DNA of 64,000 nt from assembly GCA_964538485.1 (NCBI GenBank), contig CAZIHJ010000001.1:1-64000 (forward strand). Direction: 5' to 3'. Of this stretch, positions 8,619-19,300 are shown piece by piece. A program made the position numbers and the translations under genes. The notes under the pieces were generated by a model. It was not told the origin of the DNA and made no database searches. It saw nothing but the letters and a program-made list of their open reading frames with translations. Position 1 is the stretch's first letter. Each line of letters starts with the position of its first letter. Source of the stretch: JBJXHC01 sp964538485 (GTDB taxonomy: Bacteria > Bacteroidota > Ignavibacteria > UBA10030 > UBA6906).

Positions 8619-9341
8619 ATGTCTGTCTTCTTCATTTCCGATGTCCACCTTGGCCTCGCAGGCCGTGAGGAGGAGCGAGCCAAAGAGGATCGACTCCTTC
8701 GCTTTCTCAAGCATATTCTTCCTTCCACCACCACACTTTTTGTCGTGGGCGATCTGTTTGACTTTTGGTTCGAATACAAGACGGTGATTCCCAAGGGTTT
8801 CCATAGAACTTTGTCTGCGTTACAAGAGTTTACCGACCGTGGTATTCCCGTTCATTTTCTCACAGGGAACCACGATTATTGGATGCGTGATTTTTTCACA
8901 AGTGAACTCGGGATCCAGATGCACTTCGCGCCATTTGAGACTATTGTTGAAGAAAAGAGAGTGTACCTGCACCACGGAGATGGTCTCGCCCATAACGATC
9001 TCGGGTACCGGCTCATCAAACCGGTATTGCGAAATCCTGTCAGCATCTGGCTGTATCGATGGTTGCACCCCGATCTTGGGGTACGGCTCGCCAGAGGGTC
9101 ATCGCGCACAAGCCGCCAGTACACGGCGCATAAACATTATGGTGAGGAAGAAGGCATGATACAGTACGCAACAGTGAAGATTAAGAACGGTGTCGATATC
9201 GTGGTGATGGGACACCGGCACGAGCCGGGAATTCTTCGGATCGACCAGGGCACGTACCTGAATCTCGGCGATTGGATCACCCATAATACATACGGCGAAC
9301 TCACGCGGGGAAAAATCGATTTGAAAACGTGGAACGGGTAA
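8619..9341 (+). CDS. lpxH: UDP-2,3-diacylglucosamine diphosphatase (LpxH-type)
   Basis: This 240-residue metallophosphoesterase probably cleaves UDP-2,3-diacylglucosamine to lipid X in lipid A synthesis, at the inner face of the inner membrane. The binuclear metal motifs are present in order: DVHLG, GDLFDFW, GNHD, HHGDG and GHRHEP. The G-D-L-F-D-F-W form of the second motif is typical of LpxH. Its presence supports a lipopolysaccharide-bearing outer membrane. It lies 17 bases before the PBP1A gene, so two envelope enzymes share a transcript. Confidence 0.85.
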   Translation: MSVFFISDVHLGLAGREEERAKEDRLLRFLKHILPSTTTLFVVGDLFDFWFEYKTVIPKGFHRTLSALQEFTDRGIPVHFLTGNHDYWMRDFFTSELGIQMHFAPFETIVEEKRVYLHHGDGLAHNDLGYRLIKPVLRNPVSIWLYRWLHPDLGVRLARGSSRTSRQYTAHKHYGEEEGMIQYATVKIKNGVDIVVMGHRHEPGILRIDQGTYLNLGDWITHNTYGELTRGKIDLKTWNG

Positions 9342-9357
9342 GAGGAGTCATTGATCC

Positions 9358-11658
9358 ATGACGGATACCGGATACAGTTCCGATGAGATGGAACGATACT
9401 TCAACGATCCGGAGTATCGAAAAAGCAAACGCTCAACTAAGGACAATGGTGGCATGAAGAAGAAGGGTTCCCGCGTTACCTATATTGTGCTTTTCGTGTT
9501 GCTGGCATTGTTCGGTGCGTACGCAGCGTTTCTTATTTCCGGGCTTCCCTCTCTTGAGCGTATCGAGAATCCCAAGCCGGAACTTGCCACAAAGGTGTAC
9601 TCGATTGACGGAGAAGTGATTGACCAGTTTTTTATCAAGAACCGCTCCCACGTTGCCTTTCAGGACATTTCCCGTACGGTCATTGATGCGCTGATTGCTA
9701 CAGAAGACAAGGACTTCTACAGTCATTGGGGTGTTGACGCCATCCGCTTTATAAAGGCGATGGTGAAGAATGTGGTGATGTTCCGACGTGAGGGCGCAAG
9801 TACCATAACGCAGCAGCTTTCGCGCAACTTGTATCTCGGTCACGACCGGAAGAATATTTTCGATACAGCCACAAGGAAGATCCGTGAGTTTATCACTGCG
9901 GTACAACTTGAGAAGAACTTCACAAAGAATGAAATCCTGGAGTTCTATCTCAATGTTGTTTATTTCGGTCGTGGGACGTACGGGATTGCAGCTGCGTCGC
10001 AATTGTATTTTGGCAAACTTCCAGCCGACCTCACGCTGAGCGAGGTCGCTACCCTGATCGCCATGCTCAGAGGCCCGGCGTACTACGATCCATGGAATCA
10101 TCCGGAACGTTCGGTCGCGCGGCGAAATGTGGTTCTCTCCCAGATGGTAAAGTATGAGTACATCACTGAAGAGCAGGCAAAGGAAGCACAGGACGAGCCG
10201 TTGCAACTCAAAACCGGAACAGACGAAGGTCTGGCGGGTGTTGCCCCTCACTTTGTTGAATATGTACGGCAGCAGTTATCGCAGAAGGCGGAAAAACACG
10301 GGTTCGATTTATATCGGGATGGCATGGCAGTCTACACGACGCTTGACAGTCGTATGCAACGACATGCAAATCGTGCTGTTGCCGAGCACCTCGGTGAATA
10401 TCAGGTGATGTTCAACGGTCTCTGGGATTGGAAAAAGGAAAAGGATGCGCTCTCCCGTGTGATTGATCAGACAATACGGACATCGGATCAATATCGAAAG
10501 GCCGGACGGGCAGCGGCCAGGGACAGCGTGTACAAGGCTCTTTCGCGCAACACGGAATGGATCGATTCGATGAAGGCCCGGGCTCAACAGATCGAAGTCG
10601 GGTTCATAGCTATTGATCCCCGGAATGGAGGGATCCTGGCGATGGTGGGCGGCTCTGATTTCAGGCGTTTCAAATATGGCCTCAACCACGTTACCCAAAT
10701 CCGACGGCAGGCAGGATCCGCGTTCAAACCGTTTGTGTACACTGTTGCGATTGACAATGGATATCCGCCGTCTCATGAATTGCTCAATCAACCGGTGACC
10801 ATCATGCTTGCTGATGGAAAACGGTGGACCCCTTCAAACTCTGATGGCACATTTGGGGGGAAAAGCACACTGCGTGATGGCGTCAAAACATCAATCAATC
10901 TTGTTGCCGTGCGCGCCATTATGGAGATTGCACCGGTGACCCAGGTAATTGAATATGCGAAACGTATGGGTATCAGCTCGCCCCTGCCTCCGTACGAATC
11001 TCTTGCCCTTGGCACGGGAGAGGTCTCACCCCTTGAAATGACAGCGGCGTTCGGCGTGTTTGCCAATCACGGTGTGTATGTTGAACCGACTTCGATACTG
11101 AGAATAGAGGATAAGAATGGCAATGTCGTCGAGGAGAATGTTCCTTCGCGGCGGGAAGTATTGAGCGAAGAAACTTCCTTTATTATGACGACGATGCTGC
11201 AGGGTGTGGTGGATGAGGGTTCCGGTGGTCGTGTCAGGAACTACTTCCACTATCCTGCCGCGGGGAAGACCGGGACAACACAGGAGTTCACCGACGCATG
11301 GTTTGTCGGTTATACGCCGCAGATCTCTGCCGGGGTGTGGACGGGATTCGACAACAACAGTGTTCATTTTACGAATTGGGACGGGCAGGGTGGACGAGCC
11401 GCTGCCCCGATATGGGGACGTTTCATGGGATATGTGTATGAAGATCCGTCAATTGCAATGCCGGTCGAGTATTTTGAGATGCCTGAAGGAGTATTTCGGG
11501 AAACGATTTGTGATCAAACGAAGAAGCTGGCCACTGAGTATTGCCCTCACAAAGCCACCGAGTACTTCACACAAAAAACCCTGCCGGGGAAGTGTAATGT
11601 CCATACCACAGCAAGGTGGCTGGATGGCGAAGAGAATAGAGGAACGATCAATTTCTGA
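9358..11658 (+). CDS. Penicillin-binding protein 1A (bifunctional PG synthase)
   Basis: This 766-residue class A PBP polymerises and cross-links peptidoglycan. After a charged cytoplasmic tail, one membrane helix lies at about residues 38-60. The glycosyltransferase-51 domain follows, with the catalytic E116 in TEDKDFYSH and the ASTITQQL motif. The transpeptidase domain has the nucleophile S454 in GSAFKPF, SxN in SINL, and KTGTT. The C-terminal tail with several Cys residues (CDQTKK...CPHKA...C) may form disulfides. It ends the forward operon that starts with the ABC ATPase. Confidence 0.93.
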   Translation: MTDTGYSSDEMERYFNDPEYRKSKRSTKDNGGMKKKGSRVTYIVLFVLLALFGAYAAFLISGLPSLERIENPKPELATKVYSIDGEVIDQFFIKNRSHVAFQDISRTVIDALIATEDKDFYSHWGVDAIRFIKAMVKNVVMFRREGASTITQQLSRNLYLGHDRKNIFDTATRKIREFITAVQLEKNFTKNEILEFYLNVVYFGRGTYGIAAASQLYFGKLPADLTLSEVATLIAMLRGPAYYDPWNHPERSVARRNVVLSQMVKYEYITEEQAKEAQDEPLQLKTGTDEGLAGVAPHFVEYVRQQLSQKAEKHGFDLYRDGMAVYTTLDSRMQRHANRAVAEHLGEYQVMFNGLWDWKKEKDALSRVIDQTIRTSDQYRKAGRAAARDSVYKALSRNTEWIDSMKARAQQIEVGFIAIDPRNGGILAMVGGSDFRRFKYGLNHVTQIRRQAGSAFKPFVYTVAIDNGYPPSHELLNQPVTIMLADGKRWTPSNSDGTFGGKSTLRDGVKTSINLVAVRAIMEIAPVTQVIEYAKRMGISSPLPPYESLALGTGEVSPLEMTAAFGVFANHGVYVEPTSILRIEDKNGNVVEENVPSRREVLSEETSFIMTTMLQGVVDEGSGGRVRNYFHYPAAGKTGTTQEFTDAWFVGYTPQISAGVWTGFDNNSVHFTNWDGQGGRAAAPIWGRFMGYVYEDPSIAMPVEYFEMPEGVFRETICDQTKKLATEYCPHKATEYFTQKTLPGKCNVHTTARWLDGEENRGTINF

Positions 11659-11710
11659 CGTGTGCGAACCGTAACAAGCGATTGGGGGAAGGAGAGAGCT
11701 TACCGACTTT

Positions 11711-11845
11711 CTAATCCGCTGAGAGTTCGGCGTCAAAGATATGATCCGATTCGACCACCTGCGCCGGCTGATGTTTCTCCTTCCTGCTGAACAAGAGCGG
11801 AATTGCGGCGAGTGCAAATAGCGCCGCGAGCTTGAAGATTTTCAT
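11711..11845 (-). CDS. Small 44-residue membrane-anchored or exported peptide
   Basis: A 44-codon reading frame begins at 11845 behind a purine-rich ribosome site (GGGGGA, four bases before ATG). Its first 20 residues are K/R-flanked and strongly hydrophobic (MKIFKLAALFALAAIPLLFS), like a signal-anchor or signal peptide. A short hydrophilic acidic tail follows (HIFDAELSAD). The good ribosome site and clean signal make it more likely than chance, but I do not recognise a family. It converges on the PBP gene. Confidence 0.4.
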   Translation of the reverse strand: MKIFKLAALFALAAIPLLFSRKEKHQPAQVVESDHIFDAELSAD

Positions 11846-11963
11846 ACGTCCCCCGGTTGAGTGTTCACGTATATCATAGAAATCTTACTTCAATAATACT
11901 CCATTTGCTTTTCTTTCACAGTGACATCCAACACACCGGTGTCTGGTAGCCATATAAAAACAG

Positions 11964-11997
11964 CGAGGGTCCTATCTCCCTCAAGATAGGACCCTCG
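11964..11997 (-). terminator. Intrinsic terminator of the secreted-protein operon
   Basis: A perfect 14-bp stem (CGAGGGTCCTATCT at 11964-11977 and its complement at 11984-11997) with a 6-base loop is followed, reading the minus strand, by CTGTTTTTATATGG. It lies 40 bases beyond the stop codon at 12037 and clearly terminates the reverse-strand transcript. Confidence 0.88.
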
Positions 11998-12036
11998 TTG
12001 CGTTGGGCTGTGTTTGGGACAGCAACCCGAAATTCG

Positions 12037-13146
12037 CTACTTAATGAGTACCATTTTCTTCAAGAATGAGGCGTTTTGTGCAGTCATTCTGTAGAAATAA
12101 AGCCCGCTTGCAAATGTTGATGCATCAAATTTTTCCCTGTAGTAACCCGCCTGCCGTGTCTCATCCACCAGGGTAGCGACCTTTTCACCGGCCGTGTTGA
12201 ATATCTCAATTGTCACACGCGTTTCTTGTGGCAGGGCAAAATCAATACTGGTTGCCGGATTGAAGGGATTGGGATAGTTCTGGTCAAGTGCAAATGCCGT
12301 CGGTAGTGGGCTCTCCTCAACACTCATGATCACATCCACTTGAATGGGGTCCGAGAGACGAATGGTTCCATCAAGATCTGTCTGTCGTAGTCGATAATAC
12401 CATACACCCTGTGTCGAGCCATCATCTGTGAAAGAATAATCGTGTGGTTCTACCGTTGTACCATGGCCGGGAACAAAGCTGTTCGGGATTGTGGTGAAAT
12501 TCTGTGGTTGGCCATAGGCCTTTTGAACATCAAATCCATAGTTGTTTGTTTCCGTGATCGTTCTCCAATCAAGACGAACACGTCCTTGTTCCAGCGCAGT
12601 TGCCGTAAAGCTGGCAAGCTGGATGGGAAGCGGGCTTTCGTCCGAGCCGATGAACACCTGGCCGACAACACCGCCAGCGGCGTGTGTTATCGCACTATTC
12701 ACCGTATTCCAACTCAGAGACGAACTCTGGCTTCCGTCGGTAATGGTCAGACTGACCGTACATATTAACTCTCCATCCGGTACCGACGTCGAAAGCAATT
12801 GTCCGGCTCCGGTATTGTTGCCCGTGAACAATACGGTCACAGCTATTTGCCCTGCAACAGTATCAATGGTCATGGGGTCATAGTCATCGACACCAAGTTG
12901 ACCGGTGAATTTCGGGTTGATATTCGAGAGCACCGGTGTCGAAAGTGCACTTGCGTTGTAATTGAAATAGAGTGAGCTGGTCCCGACTCTGAGGGATGTC
13001 GGACCCGTGCTTCGCGCATACACATCGAACGAGTAGGAGCCGTTCTCTGAAATAAAATTCTTGACTGTGCTCGTTGCTTCACGTTGTGCAACACCAACGG
13101 TGACCATCACGAGCATCATAGTGAATATCGTAACGCCGAGTTTCAT
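12037..13146 (-). CDS. T9SS-secreted protein with cohesin-like N-terminal domain
   Basis: This 369-residue protein has a signal peptide (MKLGVTIFTMMLVMVTVGVAQ), a beta-rich N-terminal domain at about residues 25-150 that resembles cohesins, a W-R-T-x-x-E-T-N-N-Y-G-F-D-V segment common in secreted proteins of this phylum, and a C-terminal T9SS type A sorting domain (NYPNPFNPATS ... KKMVLIK). It is therefore expected on the cell surface or outside. The start at 13146 is preferred because AGAGGGAAC lies just upstream. It follows a paralogue by 28 bases. The cohesin call is by fold resemblance and is tentative. Confidence 0.75.
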   Translation of the reverse strand: MKLGVTIFTMMLVMVTVGVAQREATSTVKNFISENGSYSFDVYARSTGPTSLRVGTSSLYFNYNASALSTPVLSNINPKFTGQLGVDDYDPMTIDTVAGQIAVTVLFTGNNTGAGQLLSTSVPDGELICTVSLTITDGSQSSSLSWNTVNSAITHAAGGVVGQVFIGSDESPLPIQLASFTATALEQGRVRLDWRTITETNNYGFDVQKAYGQPQNFTTIPNSFVPGHGTTVEPHDYSFTDDGSTQGVWYYRLRQTDLDGTIRLSDPIQVDVIMSVEESPLPTAFALDQNYPNPFNPATSIDFALPQETRVTIEIFNTAGEKVATLVDETRQAGYYREKFDASTFASGLYFYRMTAQNASFLKKMVLIK

Positions 13147-13174
13147 AATGTTCCCTCTTCTCAAGATTATCAAC

Positions 13175-14290
13175 CTACTCCGGTACCTGCGTGGATTTGT
13201 TCAAATTACTGAAGGCAGTGTTCGCATCCGCTGCGGTGACAACACCGCTTAAATTGACATCACGAACATTGTATCCTGTTGAATTGATAACAGCAAATGC
13301 ATCGTTTGCATCCGATGCCGTGATCACCCCCGACTGATTGCCGTCGCCTGCATACATTGCGTAGACTCCGCCAGTCACGAGCTTGGTTGGATTTGTTCCC
13401 CATGCATTCCCGGGAGAAGAAGAAAACCCGTATGCCATTGTTGCAAACGCGCTCCAGGGTTGTACATTGGATGTCATGATAGAAAGATGGTTTGCATGGC
13501 GTACAACGATGTATGCACTTGATTCCGTGGTATCGAATGCAACGTATCGTTGAGTCGAGTCGGAAAAAGCCCGAATACTGCCGTCGCTTAATAGCCATGC
13601 AGACTGAACTTGTCGGAAGGATGAGCCGGTACCGCTGCTGGCGCTCCGCATCTCAATGGCAACGCTATCCACTGCTTCAACGGGAATCTGAGCGCCTGGA
13701 TATCGTGTTGCGAGATGGCCTGCTGTATTCAATGTTTTGTTCATTCTTCCTTGAGCAATATTAAATGGACCCTCAAGGAATACCTTCACGGCGGTTCGTA
13801 CCCTGGTGTCCTGATCTCTGATTTGAGTTTCGTTGCTGGCAAAAACTACCGAGCGAGGCAGCGCGCCGAATGTTCGATTTGTGATCAGGAAACTTCCATT
13901 GATGTTGGCAATGGGAAAGCGAAGAGTGGCAACATCGACAAAATTCGTTGGAACGGTGGCGCCGCTGTCAAGGCCGCCAAGATATTCTATGTTTAACGAA
14001 CTGACATTTCCCGAAAGCGCGGTCAGACTCAACGGTGAATAGATCGTGCCATCTGCAAAATTGTGAGAGGCCTGGACGGTTGGTGTATTCAATCCGCTAC
14101 CGTAGGAAAAAGCAAGGTTCGTCGTTCCCAGTTTGAATGCTGACCCATTTGCTTTGATCTGCACCTTCACGTCCAGAGTATTGCCATCGTTTGCGATTTC
14201 AATAAATTGAACGCTATATGAATCGGCGAACGCCTGTGAAGCTGCGAGTAGTATGCCGAACAAGAGTCGGATGAGCATAGTTCGTTTCAT
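13175..14290 (-). CDS. Secreted cohesin-like/dockerin-like protein
   Basis: This protein of about 371 residues has a signal peptide (MKRTMLIRLLFGILLAASQAFA), an N-terminal domain visibly similar to that of the next gene (compare GTTNLAFSYGSGLNTPTV with GTSSLYFNYNASALSTPV), and a C-terminal dockerin-like pair of calcium loops: DGNQSGVITASD and DVNLSGVVTAAD, each followed by a short helix. It lacks a T9SS sorting domain. The start at 14290 is chosen because it begins the signal peptide; the upstream extension to 14344 is hydrophilic. It probably shares a transcript with the downstream paralogue. Confidence 0.72.
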   Translation of the reverse strand: MKRTMLIRLLFGILLAASQAFADSYSVQFIEIANDGNTLDVKVQIKANGSAFKLGTTNLAFSYGSGLNTPTVQASHNFADGTIYSPLSLTALSGNVSSLNIEYLGGLDSGATVPTNFVDVATLRFPIANINGSFLITNRTFGALPRSVVFASNETQIRDQDTRVRTAVKVFLEGPFNIAQGRMNKTLNTAGHLATRYPGAQIPVEAVDSVAIEMRSASSGTGSSFRQVQSAWLLSDGSIRAFSDSTQRYVAFDTTESSAYIVVRHANHLSIMTSNVQPWSAFATMAYGFSSSPGNAWGTNPTKLVTGGVYAMYAGDGNQSGVITASDANDAFAVINSTGYNVRDVNLSGVVTAADANTAFSNLNKSTQVPE

Positions 14291-14533
14291 TAACGCTGTT
14301 TGGATGTTGAACAAGACCGCTTTGTTGCATTGCCTGCCAAACATCTGAAGATGCCGGCGTGTTGAAGCCGTGGTGCAAATGGCCTCTGTGATAAGCTGGA
14401 TTAACTTATTGAGTTTGAAGCTGAAAAAGTGTTATGGCGGTCACACACCGAACGGTCCCTGCATTCAAATCCTGCCCCAATTTAGCAAAGTAAGCAGGAA
14501 ATGTAAACACCCTGCAAAATCAGCTGGATTTCA

Positions 14534-16312
14534 TTACTTGAGCAAAACGGCCTTTTTAGTGGCAGAATACACGTTGCCGGATTTCGACACTGCTGTGAGC
14601 CGGATGCTGTACACGCCGCTTGAGAGGTCTGGGGCCGACCAGAGGGACGTATGTGTCCCCGCTGAGACAGTTCCCTCGAATATCGTGGCAATTTTTCTTC
14701 CTAGAATATCATACGCCGTCACTGCTATATCCGCCATTTGCGGAATGTGAAAACTTATCATTGTTGCAGGATTGAAGGGATTTGGGTAGTTCTGTTCGAG
14801 ACTGAACGTTGACGGTCGTTCGTCACCTCCAACAGATGTTGTTGTTGAATCTCGCACCTCAATGCGATAAGACCCTGAGGCGCCAACCAGGGGTTTGTTT
14901 ACCTCTCTTGCAGATCCGGTAAACGCCTTGAGATAATACCACAGTGTCGTACCCGCTGGTTGTGCTGGAATATCAGTTGAGAATACGCCAGAACTGTCGG
15001 ACAATACGGACGACTGAAACCCCGCAGTGGTATCGGTTCTCCATAATACAAACGCTGAATCAATTCCGCTTCGTGCTTTGATCCGTGCCTCGATATGAAT
15101 TGTTGCCGTATCGCTTGCAGAGGAGAGAGGCGCATGAGCAAAATGAACAGGTTCGCGTATTCCGATCTCCTTGGTGATGCAATGAATTGCTCCAAGTTGT
15201 CCAATTATGGAATTGCAATCGAAACCCTGGATTGTGTATCCGGGCATTGCTTCCACGTAAATGTCCAATGCCTGCTGATCGGTCGGGAGATTATAAATAG
15301 GAACCAGAACAGTCTTGTTGATGATAACCGAATTGGTGTAAGTGAGATAGTTGGATCCGTTATCGGGATACCGGCCCTGCGCATCGGGCGGCATGGGTAT
15401 GCGTACAATTCTATAGGGACGGCCATAGGGTCCCGTCAGGGTCTCAAGGTAGTCCACAGTGTTCTCAATGACAACGTAGTCTGCGACATTTACAGGGTAC
15501 TGTCCTATCAAAATGGTCTCCTCGTCAAGGAGTTTCATATGCATATCGATATGATGAATCACATCGTATGGCAGCGGATCCATTGTGACGTAGGATGTCA
15601 GACCGCAGTATCGTTGCATCGAAGAGTCAATATCAGCTGAAGTCAGGTGTGGATTCTCATTGAGTATCAATTCTGATGAGAAGCCACGATTGAATCCATC
15701 CACCATAAAATTACCACCAGTATGTATCACGCTGTCCGGCTGTTGCACCGTCTGGTAGAGTGGCAGATTCCAGCGTGCGGCAAGCGCAACCGGCACGAGA
15801 TCGTCCTGCGGGCGCGGACGATTATAGCGAAAATCAAGGATGCCCATGGAATCAGTCAAAACATCGTAGACGGTCCATGGACCGTAGTCCCTGCACCAGA
15901 TACTATTGGTGCTGATGGCAAGAAATTCCAGATTTGTTAACGGGATGTTTCGCCCAGTCAGATAAGCGATAATGTTGCTCGAATCAGACGTGGCGGGACG
16001 GGTAAGTATCCATACAGTTCCTTCCTCCTGGGCAGCGTCAACAATTTGACTTAACAGCAGATTTTGAGTTCCGTACGCCCATCGCACAATGATCCCTTCA
16101 AGCTCTTCATACTCTGCCATCCCACGGACGGGCCGGGGCGGCGGGGTGGTCGAGATGGCTGAAGGAGGAATGTAAGTTGAATTCAACAGACGTTCATGGG
16201 AGGTTTCATAACGCGGTAAAGGATGTTGTTCCTGTTCCTGCCATTGGGCAACCCCTGAGCTGTATATCAGCGTTGCAACAATAGCGAGTGAGAATACTCG
16301 AAAACAACGCAT
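14534..16312 (-). CDS. T9SS-secreted peptidylarginine deiminase (PPAD-like)
   Basis: This 592-residue protein combines a signal peptide, a guanidino-modifying deiminase domain (about residues 60-390) and a C-terminal T9SS sorting domain (NYPNPFNPATM...). Catalytic residues expected for the Porphyromonas PPAD/agmatine deiminase superfamily are present: D142 in CRDYGPW, H254 and D256 in HHIDMH, and C378 in IHCITKE. An N-R-P-R motif at 164-167 matches the Arg-x-Arg pair that binds the peptide C-terminus in PPAD, arguing for peptidylarginine rather than agmatine. The start at 16312 fits the signal peptide; upstream in-frame codons overlap the neighbouring gene. Confidence 0.82.
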   Translation of the reverse strand: MRCFRVFSLAIVATLIYSSGVAQWQEQEQHPLPRYETSHERLLNSTYIPPSAISTTPPPRPVRGMAEYEELEGIIVRWAYGTQNLLLSQIVDAAQEEGTVWILTRPATSDSSNIIAYLTGRNIPLTNLEFLAISTNSIWCRDYGPWTVYDVLTDSMGILDFRYNRPRPQDDLVPVALAARWNLPLYQTVQQPDSVIHTGGNFMVDGFNRGFSSELILNENPHLTSADIDSSMQRYCGLTSYVTMDPLPYDVIHHIDMHMKLLDEETILIGQYPVNVADYVVIENTVDYLETLTGPYGRPYRIVRIPMPPDAQGRYPDNGSNYLTYTNSVIINKTVLVPIYNLPTDQQALDIYVEAMPGYTIQGFDCNSIIGQLGAIHCITKEIGIREPVHFAHAPLSSASDTATIHIEARIKARSGIDSAFVLWRTDTTAGFQSSVLSDSSGVFSTDIPAQPAGTTLWYYLKAFTGSAREVNKPLVGASGSYRIEVRDSTTTSVGGDERPSTFSLEQNYPNPFNPATMISFHIPQMADIAVTAYDILGRKIATIFEGTVSAGTHTSLWSAPDLSSGVYSIRLTAVSKSGNVYSATKKAVLLK

Positions 16313-16389
16313 TGCTGTGATCCTGTTTATGAAGGCCTGGGGTAATATATCTGACCATTCACGGAAAGTCAACGTAAAAGGTCGTGAGA

Positions 16390-19300
16390 CTATTTGAGTA
16401 GTATCATCTTCTGATGTGCCACAAAAGCCCTCCCTGACGCACCGGTTGCAACGATACGGTACGCATACACACCACTCGATGACATGATGTCGCCTGTGTG
16501 CCAAGCGACGTCGTTGCGCCCTGCCGCATACATCCCTTCTGCGAGCGTATGTATCTCCCTGCCGAGCATGTCATACACTTTGAGCGACACGCTGGCAGGT
16601 TCTGGCAGATCGAATGTTATTGTTGTGGAAGGGTTGAACGGATTAGGATAGTTCTGGTGTAACGCATAACTCACCGGAATGACCGTTGCATCGTCCTCTT
16701 CAGCATCCCCTGCAAGTGTCCCAGTCGACGGAGGAGGTACTGCGGTATTGAAGAAGTAATCAATGAGTCCGTTGAATATCGGTACAGGGCTTCCGGCGTT
16801 GCCGAAGAATGGGCCGATGGCGTTGACAACAAGTGGGTGCTGGAATGTCACAGATGTTGTCCAGTCAGTGCCGTTGTACGAATAACGTTGCGTCCAGGTG
16901 TTGCCGTCTCGGCGGACTCGCAGGTACAATGTGTTACTCGATGTAATCGTCAAGTCCTTGCGCGTTGTGGGAACCCCGTTGGCGAATGTGGCAGCGAATG
17001 CCCGGATGCTCGTTCCGCCCCGGACAAAATCGAACCGGATGAAGTTTCCTTGATCCTGTTGCACTATGATTCCTTGAAGCTGGGACTTCATATCCATGAT
17101 TGACTGGAATCGCGCCTCGACCTCGAAATCGACGTTGTTGGCCGACTGCATAATGCGCGGTGCGTAATTTCCGGATGTCCATACATCATGAGAAATACCT
17201 GCAGGTACAGTGACAGCAAGCTGGGTTCCTGTCAAGGAGAATGTTGCATCGCCGCGAGGATTAACAACAGTCCAAAGTCCCGTGTTTAGTGAAGGGGCGT
17301 TGAAATTGTCTGAAACAATCGTTGACGGTGTTCCACCGCTGATAAAGGATGCCCCGATGATCTTGTTGGTGTCCATTGAAATTGTCACCGGATTTGTATT
17401 CCCCACAAGGTCACCGCTCCAATTCTGGAACTGCGCGCCAGACCCGGGGACAGCAGTCAAAGTCACAAGCTGTCCCTTCAGATAATCCGGCATTATGGGG
17501 TTCACAGTCACGTTGCCGTTACCGGTGGCATTGACAGCCAGTGTAAAGCGGGAATTGGTAACAGACCGTACCATAACATCACCAAAGCTGGCATCAACAT
17601 GGTGAGCAACAAGAAGCAAACATCCTTGTTGCGGGTCCGTCGGCGCGGCTTGACCGATGAGGTCCCAATTGACCGGTTCGCTTAAGGAATCGGCCCAGAC
17701 CTTGATACTGTAGCGTGGGATTCCTCCTTGAAGTGTTTCCACACGTGCCTTAAAGATATATCGTACTCCTTTGACAAGCTTGCGACCGGTGTTGTCTGAT
17801 GCGAGCGTCTGAAGATTATTTCCTGCAATGACGAGATTTTCAGTCCCTGTACGATAACTATACCACGCCAGCGCACCCAGAGGCAAATACCCTGTCTTGG
17901 GCTGGAGGCCTGCTGTGCTTGCCGGACTGTTACTGTGACCCGGCCATCGAAGCAAGAATCCAACTCCCGCACCATTGCTTGGCGGCGCGTAGCCGGAGGA
18001 ATCGATACGATTTATGGTGATTGGGACAGTCACCTCATAGTTTTTCCAGGAATGTTCACCGATGGCAACAAGACGGTCATAACCAATCTGAATTGGCCGG
18101 AGTGAACCCGTGGCGTCATCAATTCTCCATGATCCATCGAGAACCTGGGCGACGTTCGGAAGATTGCTTACGGCAGACCAGTTGATGTCGTAGTTTCCGG
18201 GCCAGGAGTTTCCTGCAACATATGTCACGCGCACTGTATCGAATGCAAGGACATTCACGCTGTCACGGGCACGAATAACAACCCGATTCAATCCGTTTGT
18301 AAGCGAGGTGTACGGGAGATCAACATTGAAATCGCCCTTTGCCACGAGTCGTCGTGTATCCGGTCCGCGGGACAGTGTCTTGAATGTTCCACCATTGAGC
18401 GAGTAGTGCAGTTCCTTAATACCCTTTGATGAAGTAACATTTCCCAGAATATTTATATCGGGTGTGGGATCGCCGATACTGCCAAAGGTTTGTTGGTTGC
18501 CGTACCAGATCTGGATAATAGTTCCACGCGTGACTCGCAATACTGCAGGTCCGCTTGTATCGCTTCCGACGTAGTTCGAGACGACACATCGGAAAACCGC
18601 TCCGCTATCTGAAATGACCGTTTGAGGCGTGGTGTATGTTGAACCGGTTGCACCCGGAATGGTCGCTCCATTTTTCTGCCATTGATAGGTAAGCGATCCC
18701 GTTCCGGTTGCTGAAACCGAGAATGATGCTGATTGTCCTTGCGCAACAATTTGTTGGCCAGGATTCGCTGTCACTGTTGGCGAGACTCCATGCACTGTCA
18801 GGACTGCGGCATCGCTTGTGTCGCTGCCAAGGGCGTTTGTTACCACACAGCGCATCATTGCACCACTATCAGCCATTGATGGAGTAAATGCGTATCCGGC
18901 TTCCACGGCACCTGCAACAGCGGTTCCGTTACGCAGCCATTGGAATTGCAAAGGAGCGGTACCATCCGCGGTAACACTAAAGCCAGTCTGTTGTCCGTCG
19001 TTGACATTCAGGTTAAGAGGTTGTGTGACTATCTCCGGCAATTCTCCGATAGTGAGTACACCAATCGCGCTGGTGTCCCTTCCGAGTGCGTTCGTGACAA
19101 TGCAGCGGAATGCCGCACCATCATCGTCCGGAATTGTTGGTGCCGTCAGAAGTGATGCACTTATTCCCTCCGGAATGTCATTCCCGTTTTTCTGCCATTG
19201 ATATTCAAAGGGAGGAGTGCCGATTGTCCCAACCATGAACGCGGCTGACTGACCAATCAGAACAACCCGGTTCAACGGGTTCTGAACGACAATCGGGGCA

